The notes below the pieces were generated by a model that searched no databases, was not told the origin of the DNA, and worked only from the letters and a program-made list of their open reading frames with translations. A DNA stretch of 37,570 nucleotides from the NCBI GenBank assembly GCA_024695865.1, contig JAILHI010000044.1:1-37570 (forward strand), in the 5' to 3' direction. This DNA comes from Candidatus Gastranaerophilales bacterium (GTDB lineage: Bacteria; Cyanobacteriota; Vampirovibrionia; Gastranaerophilales; Gastranaerophilaceae). Shown here piece after piece: positions 7,473 through 15,493 of the stretch (the first letter of the stretch is position 1; every line of letters starts with the position of its first letter). The translations under genes were made by a program, and so were the position numbers.

Positions 7473-8027
7473 ATGAGCGACGAAAATAATAATCTTGAAA
7501 TTATACAGGATAATCAAACAGATGAAAGTAAAAATTCCGATAAGGCAAATTCAAATGTCAGCGTTTTGAAATTTGCTCTGATAATAATTGCAATCTTTTT
7601 GGGAACCTTTGCCGCAGTCTATACAATTGTGGATATGACAATGTATAAAATGGGTATGCAGCCGTTCAAAATTCTGACAAATGAATTTAATAAGGCTGTT
7701 GATGATGAGTTTAAGTATATGAAAACCTCGTCTTCTACTCCCGTCAAAGTTGAAACGAAGGACAAAGATTACGTTGTTACGATAAATATGAAATCTTTCG
7801 GGAACGATGAAGACAATTTTGATGTGGAGATAACCGAAAAGGGCATACAAATTAAGGGAATGTATCTTCGCAGCAAGGATGGCGAAAAGAAAGAGAATTT
7901 ATTTTATCAGAATATTATATTTCCCGTCCTGATAGATTCCGAAAAGGTAAAAAAGGATATCAGGGGCAATAAAATGGTCTTGACCATACCTTTTAAAGAA
8001 TCTGCGGATAAAGAAAACCGTTTTTGA
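7473..8027 (+). CDS. Membrane-anchored protein with alpha-crystallin/Hsp20-like domain
   Basis: 184 residues. Residues 1-30 are acidic and polar, 31-53 form a single hydrophobic helix (VLKFALIIIAIFLGTFAAVY), 60-90 are a linker, and 92-176 resemble an alpha-crystallin domain. In that domain, DYVVTINMKSFGNDEDNFDVEI corresponds to the first strands, ITEKGIQIKGMY to the next, and RGNKMVLTIPF to the family's closing 'G-x-L-x-I-x-x-P' type strand. The topology suggests the domain faces one side of the inner membrane; which side is not clear. The assignment is from pattern reading, not a search. It lies 16 bases after paralogue 2. Confidence 0.55.
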   Translation: MSDENNNLEIIQDNQTDESKNSDKANSNVSVLKFALIIIAIFLGTFAAVYTIVDMTMYKMGMQPFKILTNEFNKAVDDEFKYMKTSSSTPVKVETKDKDYVVTINMKSFGNDEDNFDVEITEKGIQIKGMYLRSKDGEKKENLFYQNIIFPVLIDSEKVKKDIRGNKMVLTIPFKESADKENRF

Positions 8028-8032
8028 TTTTA

Positions 8033-8086
8033 ATACGAAATACAGATGAAGTATTTTAAAAAATTTTCATCTAAAATTTTTCGTAT
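8033..8086 (+). terminator. Two-step hairpin ending the pyrG-side operon
   Basis: ATACGAAA (8033-8040) pairs with TTTCGTAT (8079-8086), and inside it AGATGAA (8044-8050) pairs with TTCATCT (8066-8072). Further A/T pairing in the loop is possible. It lies directly after the stop at 8027. There is no long terminal T-run, so termination strength is uncertain. Confidence 0.5.
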
Positions 8087-8148
8087 AGATTTTAAACAAT
8101 ATTTGTTAACATTTGTAAATTTTTATTGAAAATAAAAAAAATTGAGTG

Positions 8149-8175
8149 TTGACGACAAAACATGTTTAATATAAA
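8149..8175 (+). promoter_or_regulatory. Promoter of the S10 ribosomal operon
   Basis: TTGACG (8149-8154) and TATAAA (8170-8175) with a 15-base spacer, or TAAATT at 17 bases. It is the best sigma-70 match upstream of rpsJ and would give a leader of about 80 bases. Confidence 0.5.
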
Positions 8176-8182
8176 TTAGAAG

Positions 8183-8226
8183 TTGCCGATATGGTCGGTA
8201 CGTTCATGTTGCATGACAGAACGGCA
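8183..8226 (+). promoter_or_regulatory. Structured 5' leader of the S10 operon
   Basis: The predicted leader can form mutually exclusive hairpins. CCGA/TCGG (8186-8189 with 8195-8198) and CGTTC/GAACG (8201-8205 with 8219-8223) compete with a long-range TGCCG/CGGCA pairing (8184-8188 with 8222-8226). In other bacteria S10 leaders mediate autoregulation by L4; that such control acts here is inference. Confidence 0.3.
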
Positions 8227-8260
8227 GTAAAACAAACAAAAAAAGAAAGTAGTAGAACAA

Positions 8261-8578
8261 ATGAGTAACGGCAAGAGACAAAGAATAAGAGTTTGCTTAA
8301 AAGCATATGACCACAAGCTTATAGACGTTTCCGCCGCAAAAATCGTCGAAACGGCAAAGAGAACTGACGCAAAAGTGGCAGGGCCGATACCGTTGCCGAC
8401 AAAAAGACGTGTATATTGCGTTTTGAGAAGTCCTCACGTTGACAAGAAGTCAAGAGAACATTTTGAAATGAGAACTCACAAGAGAATAATCGATATATAC
8501 GAACCTACGGCACAGACGACAGACGAACTCAGCAGAATGGATTTGCCCGCAGGTGTGGACATCGAAGTTAAGTTATAA
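8261..8578 (+). CDS. rpsJ: 30S ribosomal protein S10 (NusE)
   Basis: 105 residues. [17 protein letters not shown]...[11 protein letters not shown] gives the N-terminal half, and [36 protein letters not shown] is the highly conserved loop and strand. S10 sits in the 30S head and also serves as NusE with NusB in antitermination. It is the first gene of this operon; the common upstream neighbour tuf is absent. The ribosome site is poor (AGAAAGTAG). The C-terminus ends [15 protein letters not shown], as in the family. Confidence 0.97.
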   Translation: MSNGKRQRIRVCLKAYDHKLIDVSAAKIVETAKRTDAKVAGPIPLPTKRRVYCVLRSPHVDKKSREHFEMRTHKRIIDIYEPTAQTTDELSRMDLPAGVDIEVKL

Positions 8579-8590
8579 GAGGATAACTTA

Positions 8591-8660
8591 ATCACATACA
8601 ATTGAAAAGGGAAACTCCCCCGATATTGAATGTGATCTGCGAGTCAAAAGGTTAACGCAG
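8591..8660 (+). promoter_or_regulatory. Conserved-looking RNA hairpins between rpsJ and rplC
   Basis: ATCACAT (8591-8597) plus CAAT (8599-8602) pair with ATTG (8625-8628) plus ATGTGAT (8630-8636). This makes an 11-bp stem with one A-A mismatch, and a GGGA/TCCC mini-helix sits inside the loop. A second stem CTGCG/CGCAG (8637-8641 with 8656-8660) follows immediately. The 106-base gap is by far the longest in the operon. It may be a protein-binding regulatory or processing site. Confidence 0.45.
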
Positions 8661-8684
8661 CGCTCACAAGAAGAAAGGTAAAAA

Positions 8685-9323
8685 ATGACACTCGGAGTAA
8701 TTGGAAAAAAATTGGGAATGACCCAAGTTTTTGACGACAACGGTCTTGCAATTCCCGTAACTGTTATCAAGGTAGAACCTTTAACAGTAACACAAGTAAA
8801 AACGGTAGATACTGACGGATATAATGCCATACAGACAGGTGTTGTTGCAGCAAAAGAAAAACATTTGACAAAGGCACAAATCGGTCATTTCGCAAAAAAC
8901 AAACTTGAAAATTTCAGACATCTTCAAGAGTTCAGAGTTGACAACCCGGAAGCATATGAAGTTGGTCAAAAGATAGATTTATCTGTTCTGGCAAACGTAG
9001 AAAAAGTTGACGTAACAGGAAAATCAATCGGAAAAGGATTTCAGGGAACGGTAAAAAGATGGAACTTTTCAAGAGGCCCGATGGGACACGGTTCAAAGAA
9101 CCACAGAGAACCCGGTTCAATCGGTGCAGGTACAACCCCCGGCAGAGTTATCAAAGGTAAGAGAATGGCCGGCAATATGGGTAATGAAAAAGTCACGATT
9201 ACTAAATTAACGGTTGTTAAAGTTGATAACGAAAACAACTTGTTGTTAGTAAAAGGTTCGGTACCGGGTCCGGAAGGTAAATTAGTTACCGTAGTACCCT
9301 CAAGAGTTAAATGGAACTCTTAA
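8685..9323 (+). CDS. rplC: 50S ribosomal protein L3
   Basis: 212 residues. It starts LGVIGKKLGMTQVFDDNG. The central GKGFQGTVKRWNFSRGPMGHGS and the tunnel-side loop HREPGSIGAGTTPGRV followed by KGKRMAGNMG are diagnostic. L3 initiates 50S assembly and its loop approaches the peptidyl transferase centre. The position methylated by PrmB in enterobacterial L3 (Gln in the GQNQTPG segment) is not Gln here. AGAAAGGT precedes the ATG. Confidence 0.97.
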   Translation: MTLGVIGKKLGMTQVFDDNGLAIPVTVIKVEPLTVTQVKTVDTDGYNAIQTGVVAAKEKHLTKAQIGHFAKNKLENFRHLQEFRVDNPEAYEVGQKIDLSVLANVEKVDVTGKSIGKGFQGTVKRWNFSRGPMGHGSKNHREPGSIGAGTTPGRVIKGKRMAGNMGNEKVTITKLTVVKVDNENNLLLVKGSVPGPEGKLVTVVPSRVKWNS

Positions 9324-9341
9324 TCATAAGGAATGAAAACA

Positions 9342-9977
9342 ATGGCAAAAGAAGTTTCAATATTAAGTACAGACGGAAAACAGGTCGGACAAATATCTTT
9401 AGATGAAAAGGTATTCGGAGTAGAACCTAATATACATGTAATGCACATGGCTGTCAGAAGACAGTTGAACAACGGTCGTCAGGGTACTGCTTGCGCAAAA
9501 ACAAGAGCAGAAGTATCAGGCGGCGGCAAGAAGCCTTGGAAACAAAAGGGAACAGGCAGAGCCAGAGCAGGTTCAAACAGAAGCCCGTTGTTTGAAGGCG
9601 GTGGTGTAATCTTTGGCCCCAAACCGAGAAGTTATGCATTTGATATGCCTCAAAAGGCAAGAAGACTTGCATTAAAATCAGCACTTTCAGCAAGAGTTGA
9701 AAACACGGTTTTGGTAAAAGATTTTTCACAAATCAGCGAACCGAAAACAAAATTAATGGTTCAGGCAATGAAATCATTAAACGTTAGCGGAAAAGTGTTA
9801 ATCATTGCAGATACAAAGGCGGCAGAAAACACTAATTTAGAGTTGGCATCAAGAAATTTACCCAAAGTTAAGGTAATTCTTCCTTCCAATTTGAACGTAA
9901 AAGACTTGTTGGACGCAGATTCTGTTGTAATGACAGAAGCAGCGGTCAATGAAATAACTGAGAGGTTATCGAAATAA
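9342..9977 (+). CDS. rplD: 50S ribosomal protein L4
   Basis: 211 residues from the ATG at 9342. An ATG at 9333 touches the AAGGA ribosome site directly, whereas 9342 is nine bases away and gives the family start MAKEVSILSTDGKQVG. The exit-tunnel loop is KKPWKQKGTGRARAGSNRSPLFEGGG followed by FGPKPRSY. L4 represses S10 operons in some bacteria. Its stop codon overlaps the rplW ATG by one base. Confidence 0.96.
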   Translation: MAKEVSILSTDGKQVGQISLDEKVFGVEPNIHVMHMAVRRQLNNGRQGTACAKTRAEVSGGGKKPWKQKGTGRARAGSNRSPLFEGGGVIFGPKPRSYAFDMPQKARRLALKSALSARVENTVLVKDFSQISEPKTKLMVQAMKSLNVSGKVLIIADTKAAENTNLELASRNLPKVKVILPSNLNVKDLLDADSVVMTEAAVNEITERLSK

Positions 9978-10285
9978 TGAGTAACTTAAAATCAAACAAA
10001 GAAACATTATTTGACGTAATTAAGCGTCCTATAATCACAGAAAAATCTATGGCAGCAACAGCAATGAACAAATATACCTTTGAAGTATTGCCGACGGCAA
10101 CAAAGGTAGAAATTGCACAGGCCGTAGAAGCTGCATATCCGGGCAGAAAGGTAACGAAGGTATCAACAGTATATCAACCCTCAAAAGCAAAGAGAGTAGG
10201 ATATTCCGTTGGAAGATCGCAATCCGGAAAGAAAGCAATCGTAACGATTGAAGGCGAACCTTTGGAAGAATTAACGGGGGCATAG
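9977..10285 (+). CDS. rplW: 50S ribosomal protein L23
   Basis: 102 residues. LFDVIKRPIITEKSMAATAMNKYTFEV is the typical N-terminal half, and EIAQAVEAAYPGRKVTKVST the second. L23 lines the tunnel exit and docks trigger factor and SRP. The TAATG overlap with rplD implies coupled translation. A C-terminal extension after KRVGYSVGRSQSGKKAIVTI is short and acidic. Confidence 0.96.
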   Translation: MSNLKSNKETLFDVIKRPIITEKSMAATAMNKYTFEVLPTATKVEIAQAVEAAYPGRKVTKVSTVYQPSKAKRVGYSVGRSQSGKKAIVTIEGEPLEELTGA

Positions 10286-10291
10286 TAAACA

Positions 10292-11122
10292 ATGGCAATC
10301 AGAAAAATAAATCCTACATCTCCGGGTCAAAGAGGAATGACCAAAAGTGATTTTGCCGAAATAACAACGGATAAGCCGGAAAAATCATTATTGAAAGACC
10401 TCAGAAAGACCGCAGGACGTAACAATACAGGTAGAATTACTTGTCGTCACAAGGGCGGCGGACACAAAAGAGCTTACCGTATTGTAGATTTTAAAAGAGA
10501 AAAATTCGGAATCCCTGCAGTAGTTAAGACTATTGAATACGATCCGAACAGAAATGTAAGAATATCGTTAGTAGTATATGCTGACGGCGAAAAGAGATAC
10601 ATATTGACACCGCACGGTTTGAACGTAGGTGATACAATTTTATCGGGCCCGACGGCAGATATTTTGACAGGTAACGCACTTCCTTTGGAATTAATACCGT
10701 TAGGTACAATGGTACACTGTGTAGAACTTGAACCCGGCAGAGGCGGCAAGATGGTCAGAACTGCGGGCGGAGCAGCACAGTTAATGGCAAAAGAAGGAAA
10801 TTATGTAACACTTAAGATGGCTAGTTCAGAAATGAGAATGGTCAGAAAAGAATGCTTGGCAACAGTTGGTGTACTCGGCAATGCAGAGTTCAAAAACCAA
10901 AAGATTGGTAAAGCAGGACGTACACGTTATTTAGGTGTAAGACCGACAGTCAGAGGTGTTACGATGAACCCTTGCGATCACCCTCACGGTGGTGGTGAAG
11001 GTAAGACCGGCCCCGGCGGAAATCCCAAGACACCTTGGGGTAAACCGGCACTCGGCATCAAGACAAGAAACAAGAAGAAGGCTTCAGGCAAGTTAATTGT
11101 CAGAGGCAGAAAACGCGGATAA
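10292..11122 (+). CDS. rplB: 50S ribosomal protein L2
   Basis: 276 residues, full length. [20 protein letters not shown] opens the protein; [25 protein letters not shown] and the C-terminal [16 protein letters not shown], with [13 protein letters not shown], are near invariant. The His in the DHPHGG segment corresponds to the E. coli H229 region important for peptidyl transfer. It is the primary 23S-binding protein needed for subunit joining. No strong Shine-Dalgarno is seen in the six-base gap after rplW. Confidence 0.98.
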   Translation: MAIRKINPTSPGQRGMTKSDFAEITTDKPEKSLLKDLRKTAGRNNTGRITCRHKGGGHKRAYRIVDFKREKFGIPAVVKTIEYDPNRNVRISLVVYADGEKRYILTPHGLNVGDTILSGPTADILTGNALPLELIPLGTMVHCVELEPGRGGKMVRTAGGAAQLMAKEGNYVTLKMASSEMRMVRKECLATVGVLGNAEFKNQKIGKAGRTRYLGVRPTVRGVTMNPCDHPHGGGEGKTGPGGNPKTPWGKPALGIKTRNKKKASGKLIVRGRKRG

Positions 11123-11133
11123 GGAGAATTAAA

Positions 11134-11415
11134 ATGGCTCGTTCATTAAAAAAAGGACCTTTTGTTCAACCTGCGCTTCAGTCAAAAATCGAGAAAATGA
11201 ATGCTGCCGGTGAAAAGAAAGTCATCAAGACATGGTCAAGAGCATCAATGATTGTTCCTGACATGTTAGGACATACAATCGCAGTACATAACGGAAAGAC
11301 ACACGTTCCTGTTTACGTAACGGAACAGATGGTTGGCCACAGACTCGGTGAATTTGCTCCGACCAGATTATTCAGAGGCCACGCAGGTCAAGATAAGACG
11401 GCAAAGAGGGGTTAA
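11134..11415 (+). CDS. rpsS: 30S ribosomal protein S19
   Basis: 93 residues. [45 protein letters not shown] and [17 protein letters not shown] are the family signatures. S19 forms a head complex with S13 near the A site. AAGGAG sits just before the ATG, and two bases separate its stop from rplV. Confidence 0.97.
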   Translation: MARSLKKGPFVQPALQSKIEKMNAAGEKKVIKTWSRASMIVPDMLGHTIAVHNGKTHVPVYVTEQMVGHRLGEFAPTRLFRGHAGQDKTAKRG

Positions 11416-11417
11416 TC

Positions 11418-11753
11418 ATGGAAGCAAAGGCAATACAAAAGAATATAAGCATGCCGGCACGTAAATTACGCAGAGTAATAAACGTAGTAAGAGGCAAATC
11501 GGTCATAGAAGCACAGAAGATTTTGAAATTCATGCCCTATTTTGCGGCAAGAATGGTCGAAAAGAATCTTAACGCAGCAGTTGCAAACGCAACCGAACAA
11601 TCCGGTATGACCGCAGAACAGTTAAAAGTTTCTGAAATATATGCGGATGAAAGCAGAACACTCAAAAGAGGAAAGCCGAGAGCGCAAGGCAGAATTTACA
11701 AGCGTTTAAGACGTTCTTCACATTTGACAGTAAAAGTATCGGATAATAAATAG
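11418..11753 (+). CDS. rplV: 50S ribosomal protein L22
   Basis: 111 residues. PARKLRRVINVVRGKSVIEAQKIL and the beta-hairpin region ESRTLKRGKPRAQGRIYKRLRRSSHLTV are characteristic; this hairpin reaches into the exit tunnel and is where macrolide-resistance changes occur in other species. No deletion or unusual insertion in the hairpin is visible. Confidence 0.97.
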   Translation: MEAKAIQKNISMPARKLRRVINVVRGKSVIEAQKILKFMPYFAARMVEKNLNAAVANATEQSGMTAEQLKVSEIYADESRTLKRGKPRAQGRIYKRLRRSSHLTVKVSDNK

Positions 11754-11764
11754 GAGAAAAACAA

Positions 11765-12517
11765 GTGGGACAGAAAACACATCCGACAGGATACAGAGTA
11801 GGTATAATTCAACCTTGGTCGAGCACCTGGTACGCTAAGAAAACTAATTATCCGGAATTTTTAGTCGAAGATGCAAAAATCAGAAAATTCATAAAGAAGA
11901 AATTATACTCAGCAGGAGTCGCAAAGATTCTTATTGCGAGAAAGGCATCAAACACAACGGTTACTGTTGCAACGGCGAAGCCCGGTGTGGTAGTAGGCCG
12001 CGGCGGTCAGGGTATTGATGAACTCAGAGTTGCAGTGTCAAATCTGGTCGGCAAACCGGTTACGATTGATGTAGTAGAAGTAGCAAGAATTGATGCAGAT
12101 GCTCAGTTGGCAGCAGAATCGGTAGCATTACAACTTGAAAAACGTATCGCCTTCAGACGTGCGATGAAGCAGGTTATGCAAAGAACGATGAGAGCAGGTG
12201 TTCAGGGTATCAAAGTTATGGTATCGGGAAGACTTGGCGGTGCTGAAATTGCGAGAAGCGAATGGGCAAAAGAAGGAAGAATTCCTTTGCAGACACTCAG
12301 AGCTGATGTTGATTACGGATTTGCGGAAGCAGATACGATGATGGGCAAAATCGGTGTAAAAGTTTGGGTCTTCAAGGGTGACTTAATGCCCGGCGAAAAA
12401 GCAGACTTAAACATAAAGACCAAGAAGTCAACAGGTTCTCACGCCAGTGAAGAAAGACCTGTCGGCAGAAGAAGAAAAAAAGCGGCAGCAGCCCAAACAG
12501 AAGAAGTAAGCGAATAG
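11765..12517 (+). CDS. rpsC: 30S ribosomal protein S3
   Basis: 250 residues starting at GTG (11765), with AGGAG seven bases upstream. GQKTHPTGYRVGIIQPWSS is the standard N-terminus. The type 2 KH domain has the loop VVVGRGGQGIDELR, and the S3 C-terminal domain includes RTMRAGVQGIKVMVSGRLGGAEIARSEW. The tail after about residue 215 is a basic then Ala/Glu-rich extension. S3 lines the mRNA entry channel. Confidence 0.97.
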   Translation: MGQKTHPTGYRVGIIQPWSSTWYAKKTNYPEFLVEDAKIRKFIKKKLYSAGVAKILIARKASNTTVTVATAKPGVVVGRGGQGIDELRVAVSNLVGKPVTIDVVEVARIDADAQLAAESVALQLEKRIAFRRAMKQVMQRTMRAGVQGIKVMVSGRLGGAEIARSEWAKEGRIPLQTLRADVDYGFAEADTMMGKIGVKVWVFKGDLMPGEKADLNIKTKKSTGSHASEERPVGRRRKKAAAAQTEEVSE

Positions 12518-12543
12518 AAAAGAAAAATCAGGAGCAATAAACT

Positions 12544-12948
12544 ATGTTAATGCCCAAGAAAACAAAATATCGTAAAAGAATGAAAGGCAGAATGAACGGT
12601 TCCGAAACAAGAGGAACGGAACTTCAATTCGGCCAGTACGGTCTGCAGGCATGCGAACCCGCATGGATTACAAGCAGACAAATAGAAGCGGCAAGACGTG
12701 CTATGACAAGGGAAATTAAAAGAGGCGGCAACGTCTGGATTAAGATTTTCCCTGATAAACCGATTACGGCGAAACCTGCTGAAACTCGTATGGGTAAAGG
12801 TAAAGGTAACCCTGAATATTGGGTAGCTGTTGTTAAGCCCGGAAGAATTCTCTTTGAAATTGAATATTCATCAAGAGATGTTGCAGTACACGCTTTAGAG
12901 TTGGCTGCTCAAAAACTTCCTATCAAAGTTAAGGTAGTAGAAAAATAA
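12544..12948 (+). CDS. rplP: 50S ribosomal protein L16
   Basis: 134 residues. [24 protein letters not shown] is the family N-terminus, so the ATG at 12544 is kept; AGGAG is nine bases before it. [15 protein letters not shown]-type sequence ([27 protein letters not shown]) and [27 protein letters not shown] follow. L16 helps accommodate A-site tRNA, and its incorporation is the step served by RbgA, encoded at 1915. Confidence 0.97.
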   Translation: MLMPKKTKYRKRMKGRMNGSETRGTELQFGQYGLQACEPAWITSRQIEAARRAMTREIKRGGNVWIKIFPDKPITAKPAETRMGKGKGNPEYWVAVVKPGRILFEIEYSSRDVAVHALELAAQKLPIKVKVVEK

Positions 12949-12959
12949 GGTAGCGGACA

Positions 12960-13148
12960 ATGAAGATAAAAGAAATGCGCGAAAAAACGGTTGATGAACT
13001 TAAAGCAGCAGTTGTTGACTACAAAAAACAATTATTTGATTTAAGAGTACAGAAATCGTTGAACAAACTTGAAAATACCGCTCAAATCGGTAAGATTAAA
13101 AGAGAAATTGCTCAAATCAAGACCGTAATCAAAGAAAAAGCGGAATAA
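12960..13148 (+). CDS. rpmC: 50S ribosomal protein L29
   Basis: 62 residues in two helices: MREKTVDELKAAVVDYKKQLFDLRVQKSLNKLENT and IGKIKREIAQIKTVIKEKAE. It matches the L29 hairpin fold and normal length. L29 lies beside L23 at the tunnel exit. Confidence 0.95.
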   Translation: MKIKEMREKTVDELKAAVVDYKKQLFDLRVQKSLNKLENTAQIGKIKREIAQIKTVIKEKAE

Positions 13149-13169
13149 GAAGAAAAAGAGGTTAATAAA

Positions 13170-13415
13170 ATGCCTAAAAAGGAAAAACAAGGTACAGTTG
13201 TTAGTAATAAATGTGACAAGACAGTAGTTGTCAAGGTTGCAGAATACAATCAACACCCCAAATACAAAAAAATCATCGAAACGACAAAGCATTACAAAGC
13301 TCACGATGCACAGAATGACTGCAAAGAGGGCGATGTAGTCAGAATCGTTGAAACGAAACCGATTTCAGCAGACAAACGCTGGGTTGTGGCTGAAGTTGTA
13401 GAAAAAGCTAAATAG
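13170..13415 (+). CDS. rpsQ: 30S ribosomal protein S17
   Basis: 81 residues. KQGTVVSNKCDKTVVVKVAEYNQHPKYKKII and HDAQNDCKEGDVVRIVETKPISADKRW follow the OB-fold S17 pattern (normally G.V.S.kmdKTvvV...hp.Ygk). It binds 16S rRNA early in assembly. AGAGGT precedes the ATG. Confidence 0.96.
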   Translation: MPKKEKQGTVVSNKCDKTVVVKVAEYNQHPKYKKIIETTKHYKAHDAQNDCKEGDVVRIVETKPISADKRWVVAEVVEKAK

Positions 13416-13445
13416 GCAGTTTTGCTAAATTAAAGGATAAGTAAA

Positions 13446-13814
13446 ATGATACAACAGGAAACAAGATTACAAGTTGCGGATAATACGGGTGCAAAAGAAC
13501 TTCTTTGCATCAGAGTGTTAGGCAGTTCAAACAAGAAATTTGCATACGTCGGCGATGTAATCATTGCAGCAGTTAAGGATGCAACACCTAATATGACGGT
13601 TAAGAAATCAGATGTAGTCAGAGCGGTTGTTGTAAGAACAAAACATGATATCAAACGTGCAGACGGTTCAGTTATCAGATTTGACGAAAATGCTGCAGTA
13701 ATTATTAACAAAGACGGAAACCCCAGAGGAACCCGTGTTTTCGGCCCGGTTGCTCGTGAGCTCAGAGAAAAGAATTTTATGAAAATCATTTCTCTTGCGC
13801 CGGAAGTTATTTAG
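13446..13814 (+). CDS. rplN: 50S ribosomal protein L14
   Basis: 122 residues, exact family length. [64 protein letters not shown] and [10 protein letters not shown] are near invariant. L14 binds the silencing factor RsfS in other bacteria and helps form intersubunit bridges. A typical AAGGA ribosome site precedes the start. Confidence 0.98.
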   Translation: MIQQETRLQVADNTGAKELLCIRVLGSSNKKFAYVGDVIIAAVKDATPNMTVKKSDVVRAVVVRTKHDIKRADGSVIRFDENAAVIINKDGNPRGTRVFGPVARELREKNFMKIISLAPEVI

Positions 13815-13826
13815 GAAGGCAACAAA

Positions 13827-14174
13827 ATGAAAAGAAAAAAACAAGTTGAAGAACACAATATTCATGTTAGAACCGGCGACAAAGTAGTTGTTGTGTCAGG
13901 TAAAGACAGAGGAAAAACAGGTAACGTGAAGAAAGTTATCACATCTGAAAACAAGGTGCTTGTTGAAGGTGTAAATATGGTAACAAAAGCACAAAAACCG
14001 AACCCCATGGCAGGAATTCAGGGCGGTCTTGTAAAGAAAGAAGCAGCGGTTGATTCGTCAAAAGTTATGCTTTTCTGTCCCGCTTGCCAGAAAGCTACAA
14101 GAATCAAGCACGAAGAAAAAGACGGTAAAAAAGTTCGTGTTTGCAAACATTGCGGCGAAACATTAGACGTATAA
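13827..14174 (+). CDS. rplX: 50S ribosomal protein L24 with C-terminal zinc-ribbon motif
   Basis: 115 residues. The KOW segment VRTGDKVVVVSGKDRGKTGNVKKV (14-37) is followed by GGLVKKEAAVDSSKVMLF. The C-terminus carries C84-x2-C87 and C106-x2-C109, a four-cysteine knuckle pair able to bind zinc; such L24 forms occur in several bacterial groups. L24 is an assembly initiator near the tunnel exit. The 62-base gap before rplE holds a hairpin. Confidence 0.96.
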   Translation: MKRKKQVEEHNIHVRTGDKVVVVSGKDRGKTGNVKKVITSENKVLVEGVNMVTKAQKPNPMAGIQGGLVKKEAAVDSSKVMLFCPACQKATRIKHEEKDGKKVRVCKHCGETLDV

Positions 14175-14185
14175 AAAAAGTATGG

Positions 14186-14213
14186 ACATCTTGCTTTGTT
14201 TGAGCGAAGATGT
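14186..14213 (+). promoter_or_regulatory. Hairpin just upstream of the rplE ribosome site
   Basis: ACATCTTGCT (14186-14195) pairs with AGC plus AAGATGT (14203-14205 and 14207-14213) with a single bulged G and a 7-base loop. It ends 11 bases before the rplE Shine-Dalgarno. In E. coli S8 represses the spc operon by binding mRNA at the L5 start; the placement is reminiscent, but the primary sequence does not clearly match the S8 site. Confidence 0.4.
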
Positions 14214-14236
14214 ATTCTACGAAAAGGAAAAAAATC

Positions 14237-14788
14237 ATGACAGTAATCACAAAAAGTTTAAGAAAAAAGTATGATGAAGAAGTTGTTGATGCTTTAAAGA
14301 ACGAATTTAAGTATCAGAATGTTCATCAAATCCCGAAACTCAACAAAGTTGTTATCAACATGGGTGTCGGAGAAGCTTGCCACAACTCAAAACTTGCAGA
14401 AATCTGCGTTAATCAGTTAACGAAGATTGCAGGTCAAAAGGCAGTTTCAACAAAGGCGAAGAAATCAATCGCTACCTTCAAACTCAGAGAAGGTATGCCT
14501 GTTGGATGTATGGTTACACTCAGAGGCGAAAGAATGTATGATTTTCTTCAAAAATTAATCTGTGTAGTATTACCGAGAATCAGAGACTTCAGAGGTATTT
14601 CACCGAAGAGTTTTGACGGCAGAGGTAATTACACACTCGGTTTGAAAGAACAGTCATTGTTCCCCGAAATAAGTTACGATGAAATCGATACTGTTTTGGG
14701 TATGAATATATCGATAATAACAACGGCACAAACAGATGAAGAAGGCAGAGCGCTTTTGAGATATCTCGGTATGCCGTTTAAGAAATAA
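14237..14788 (+). CDS. rplE: 50S ribosomal protein L5
   Basis: 183 residues from the ATG at 14237, chosen because AAGGA lies seven bases upstream and the product then starts [19 protein letters not shown] like the family; an ATG at 14210 lies in the preceding hairpin. [38 protein letters not shown] and [24 protein letters not shown] are diagnostic. L5 binds 5S rRNA. Confidence 0.96.
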   Translation: MTVITKSLRKKYDEEVVDALKNEFKYQNVHQIPKLNKVVINMGVGEACHNSKLAEICVNQLTKIAGQKAVSTKAKKSIATFKLREGMPVGCMVTLRGERMYDFLQKLICVVLPRIRDFRGISPKSFDGRGNYTLGLKEQSLFPEISYDEIDTVLGMNISIITTAQTDEEGRALLRYLGMPFKK

Positions 14789-14799
14789 AGGAGCGTATT

Positions 14800-15006
14800 G
14801 TGGCTAAAAAGGCAATGATAAACAAAGAAGCAAAAAGAGAAGCACTTGCAGCAGCAGGAAAATATCCTAAAGTAAGACTGCATAACAGATGCTCGGTTTG
14901 CGGCAGACCTCACGGATTTCACAGAGATTTCGGTCTTTGCAGAATTCATTTGAGAGAATTGGCTCACAAAGGTTTATTACCCGGCGTTACAAAAGCAAGT
15001 TGGTAA
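14800..15006 (+). CDS. rpsN: 30S ribosomal protein S14, short form with C-C-C-H metal site
   Basis: 68 residues from a GTG start, with AAAGGAG overlapping the rplE stop. [26 protein letters not shown] contains C31, C34, C47 and H50. Short zinc-type S14 proteins normally have four Cys (C-x2-C...C-x2-C); here the last is His, which can still bind zinc. The end [11 protein letters not shown] is standard. The short length also fits the zinc-binding type rather than the 100-residue zinc-free type. Confidence 0.95.
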   Translation: MAKKAMINKEAKREALAAAGKYPKVRLHNRCSVCGRPHGFHRDFGLCRIHLRELAHKGLLPGVTKASW

Positions 15007-15046
15007 TAACTATCGTTCACGACGACAACAGGAAAAGGAAATTATA

Positions 15047-15442
15047 ATGAATACAGATCCGATAGCAGATATGCTTACAAGAATCAGAAATGCAAATATG
15101 GTTTCTCACAAGGAAATCGAATTGCCGTCTTCAAAGTTGAAGGTTGAACTTGCAAAACTTTTGAAAGAAGAAGGTTATATTTCTGATTATTCAGTAAAAG
15201 AAGTCGGTAAGTTCAAAGTATTGAACGTTATTCTCAAATACGACGCTCAAAACAATCCGGTAATCACGAACCTCCAGAGAGTTTCAAAACCCGGTCTCAG
15301 AACTTATTCAAAGGCTAAAAACCTTCCCCAAGTTTTAGGCGGAATGGGAATTGCTGTTGTCAGCACAAGCAAAGGTTTGCTTACTGACAGAAAAGCAAGA
15401 AAAGAAAATGTAGGCGGTGAAGTTGTTTGCTACGTTTGGTAG
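15047..15442 (+). CDS. rpsH: 30S ribosomal protein S8
   Basis: 131 residues. [42 protein letters not shown] and the C-terminal [31 protein letters not shown] are the classic ends. S8 binds helix 21 of 16S rRNA and autoregulates spc operons in enterobacteria. AAAAGGAAA precedes the ATG. Confidence 0.97.
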   Translation: MNTDPIADMLTRIRNANMVSHKEIELPSSKLKVELAKLLKEEGYISDYSVKEVGKFKVLNVILKYDAQNNPVITNLQRVSKPGLRTYSKAKNLPQVLGGMGIAVVSTSKGLLTDRKARKENVGGEVVCYVW

Positions 15443-15493
15443 TAAATAACCGCTTGCACAAAGATACAAATTGATAAAACGGAGATAAAAATA

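Noticed and set aside
8166-8192. Sigma-28-like box GCCGATAT in the S10 leader
   Set aside because: No TAAA at 15 bases upstream (TTAA there), last base differs, and sigma-28 control of ribosomal genes is not expected.
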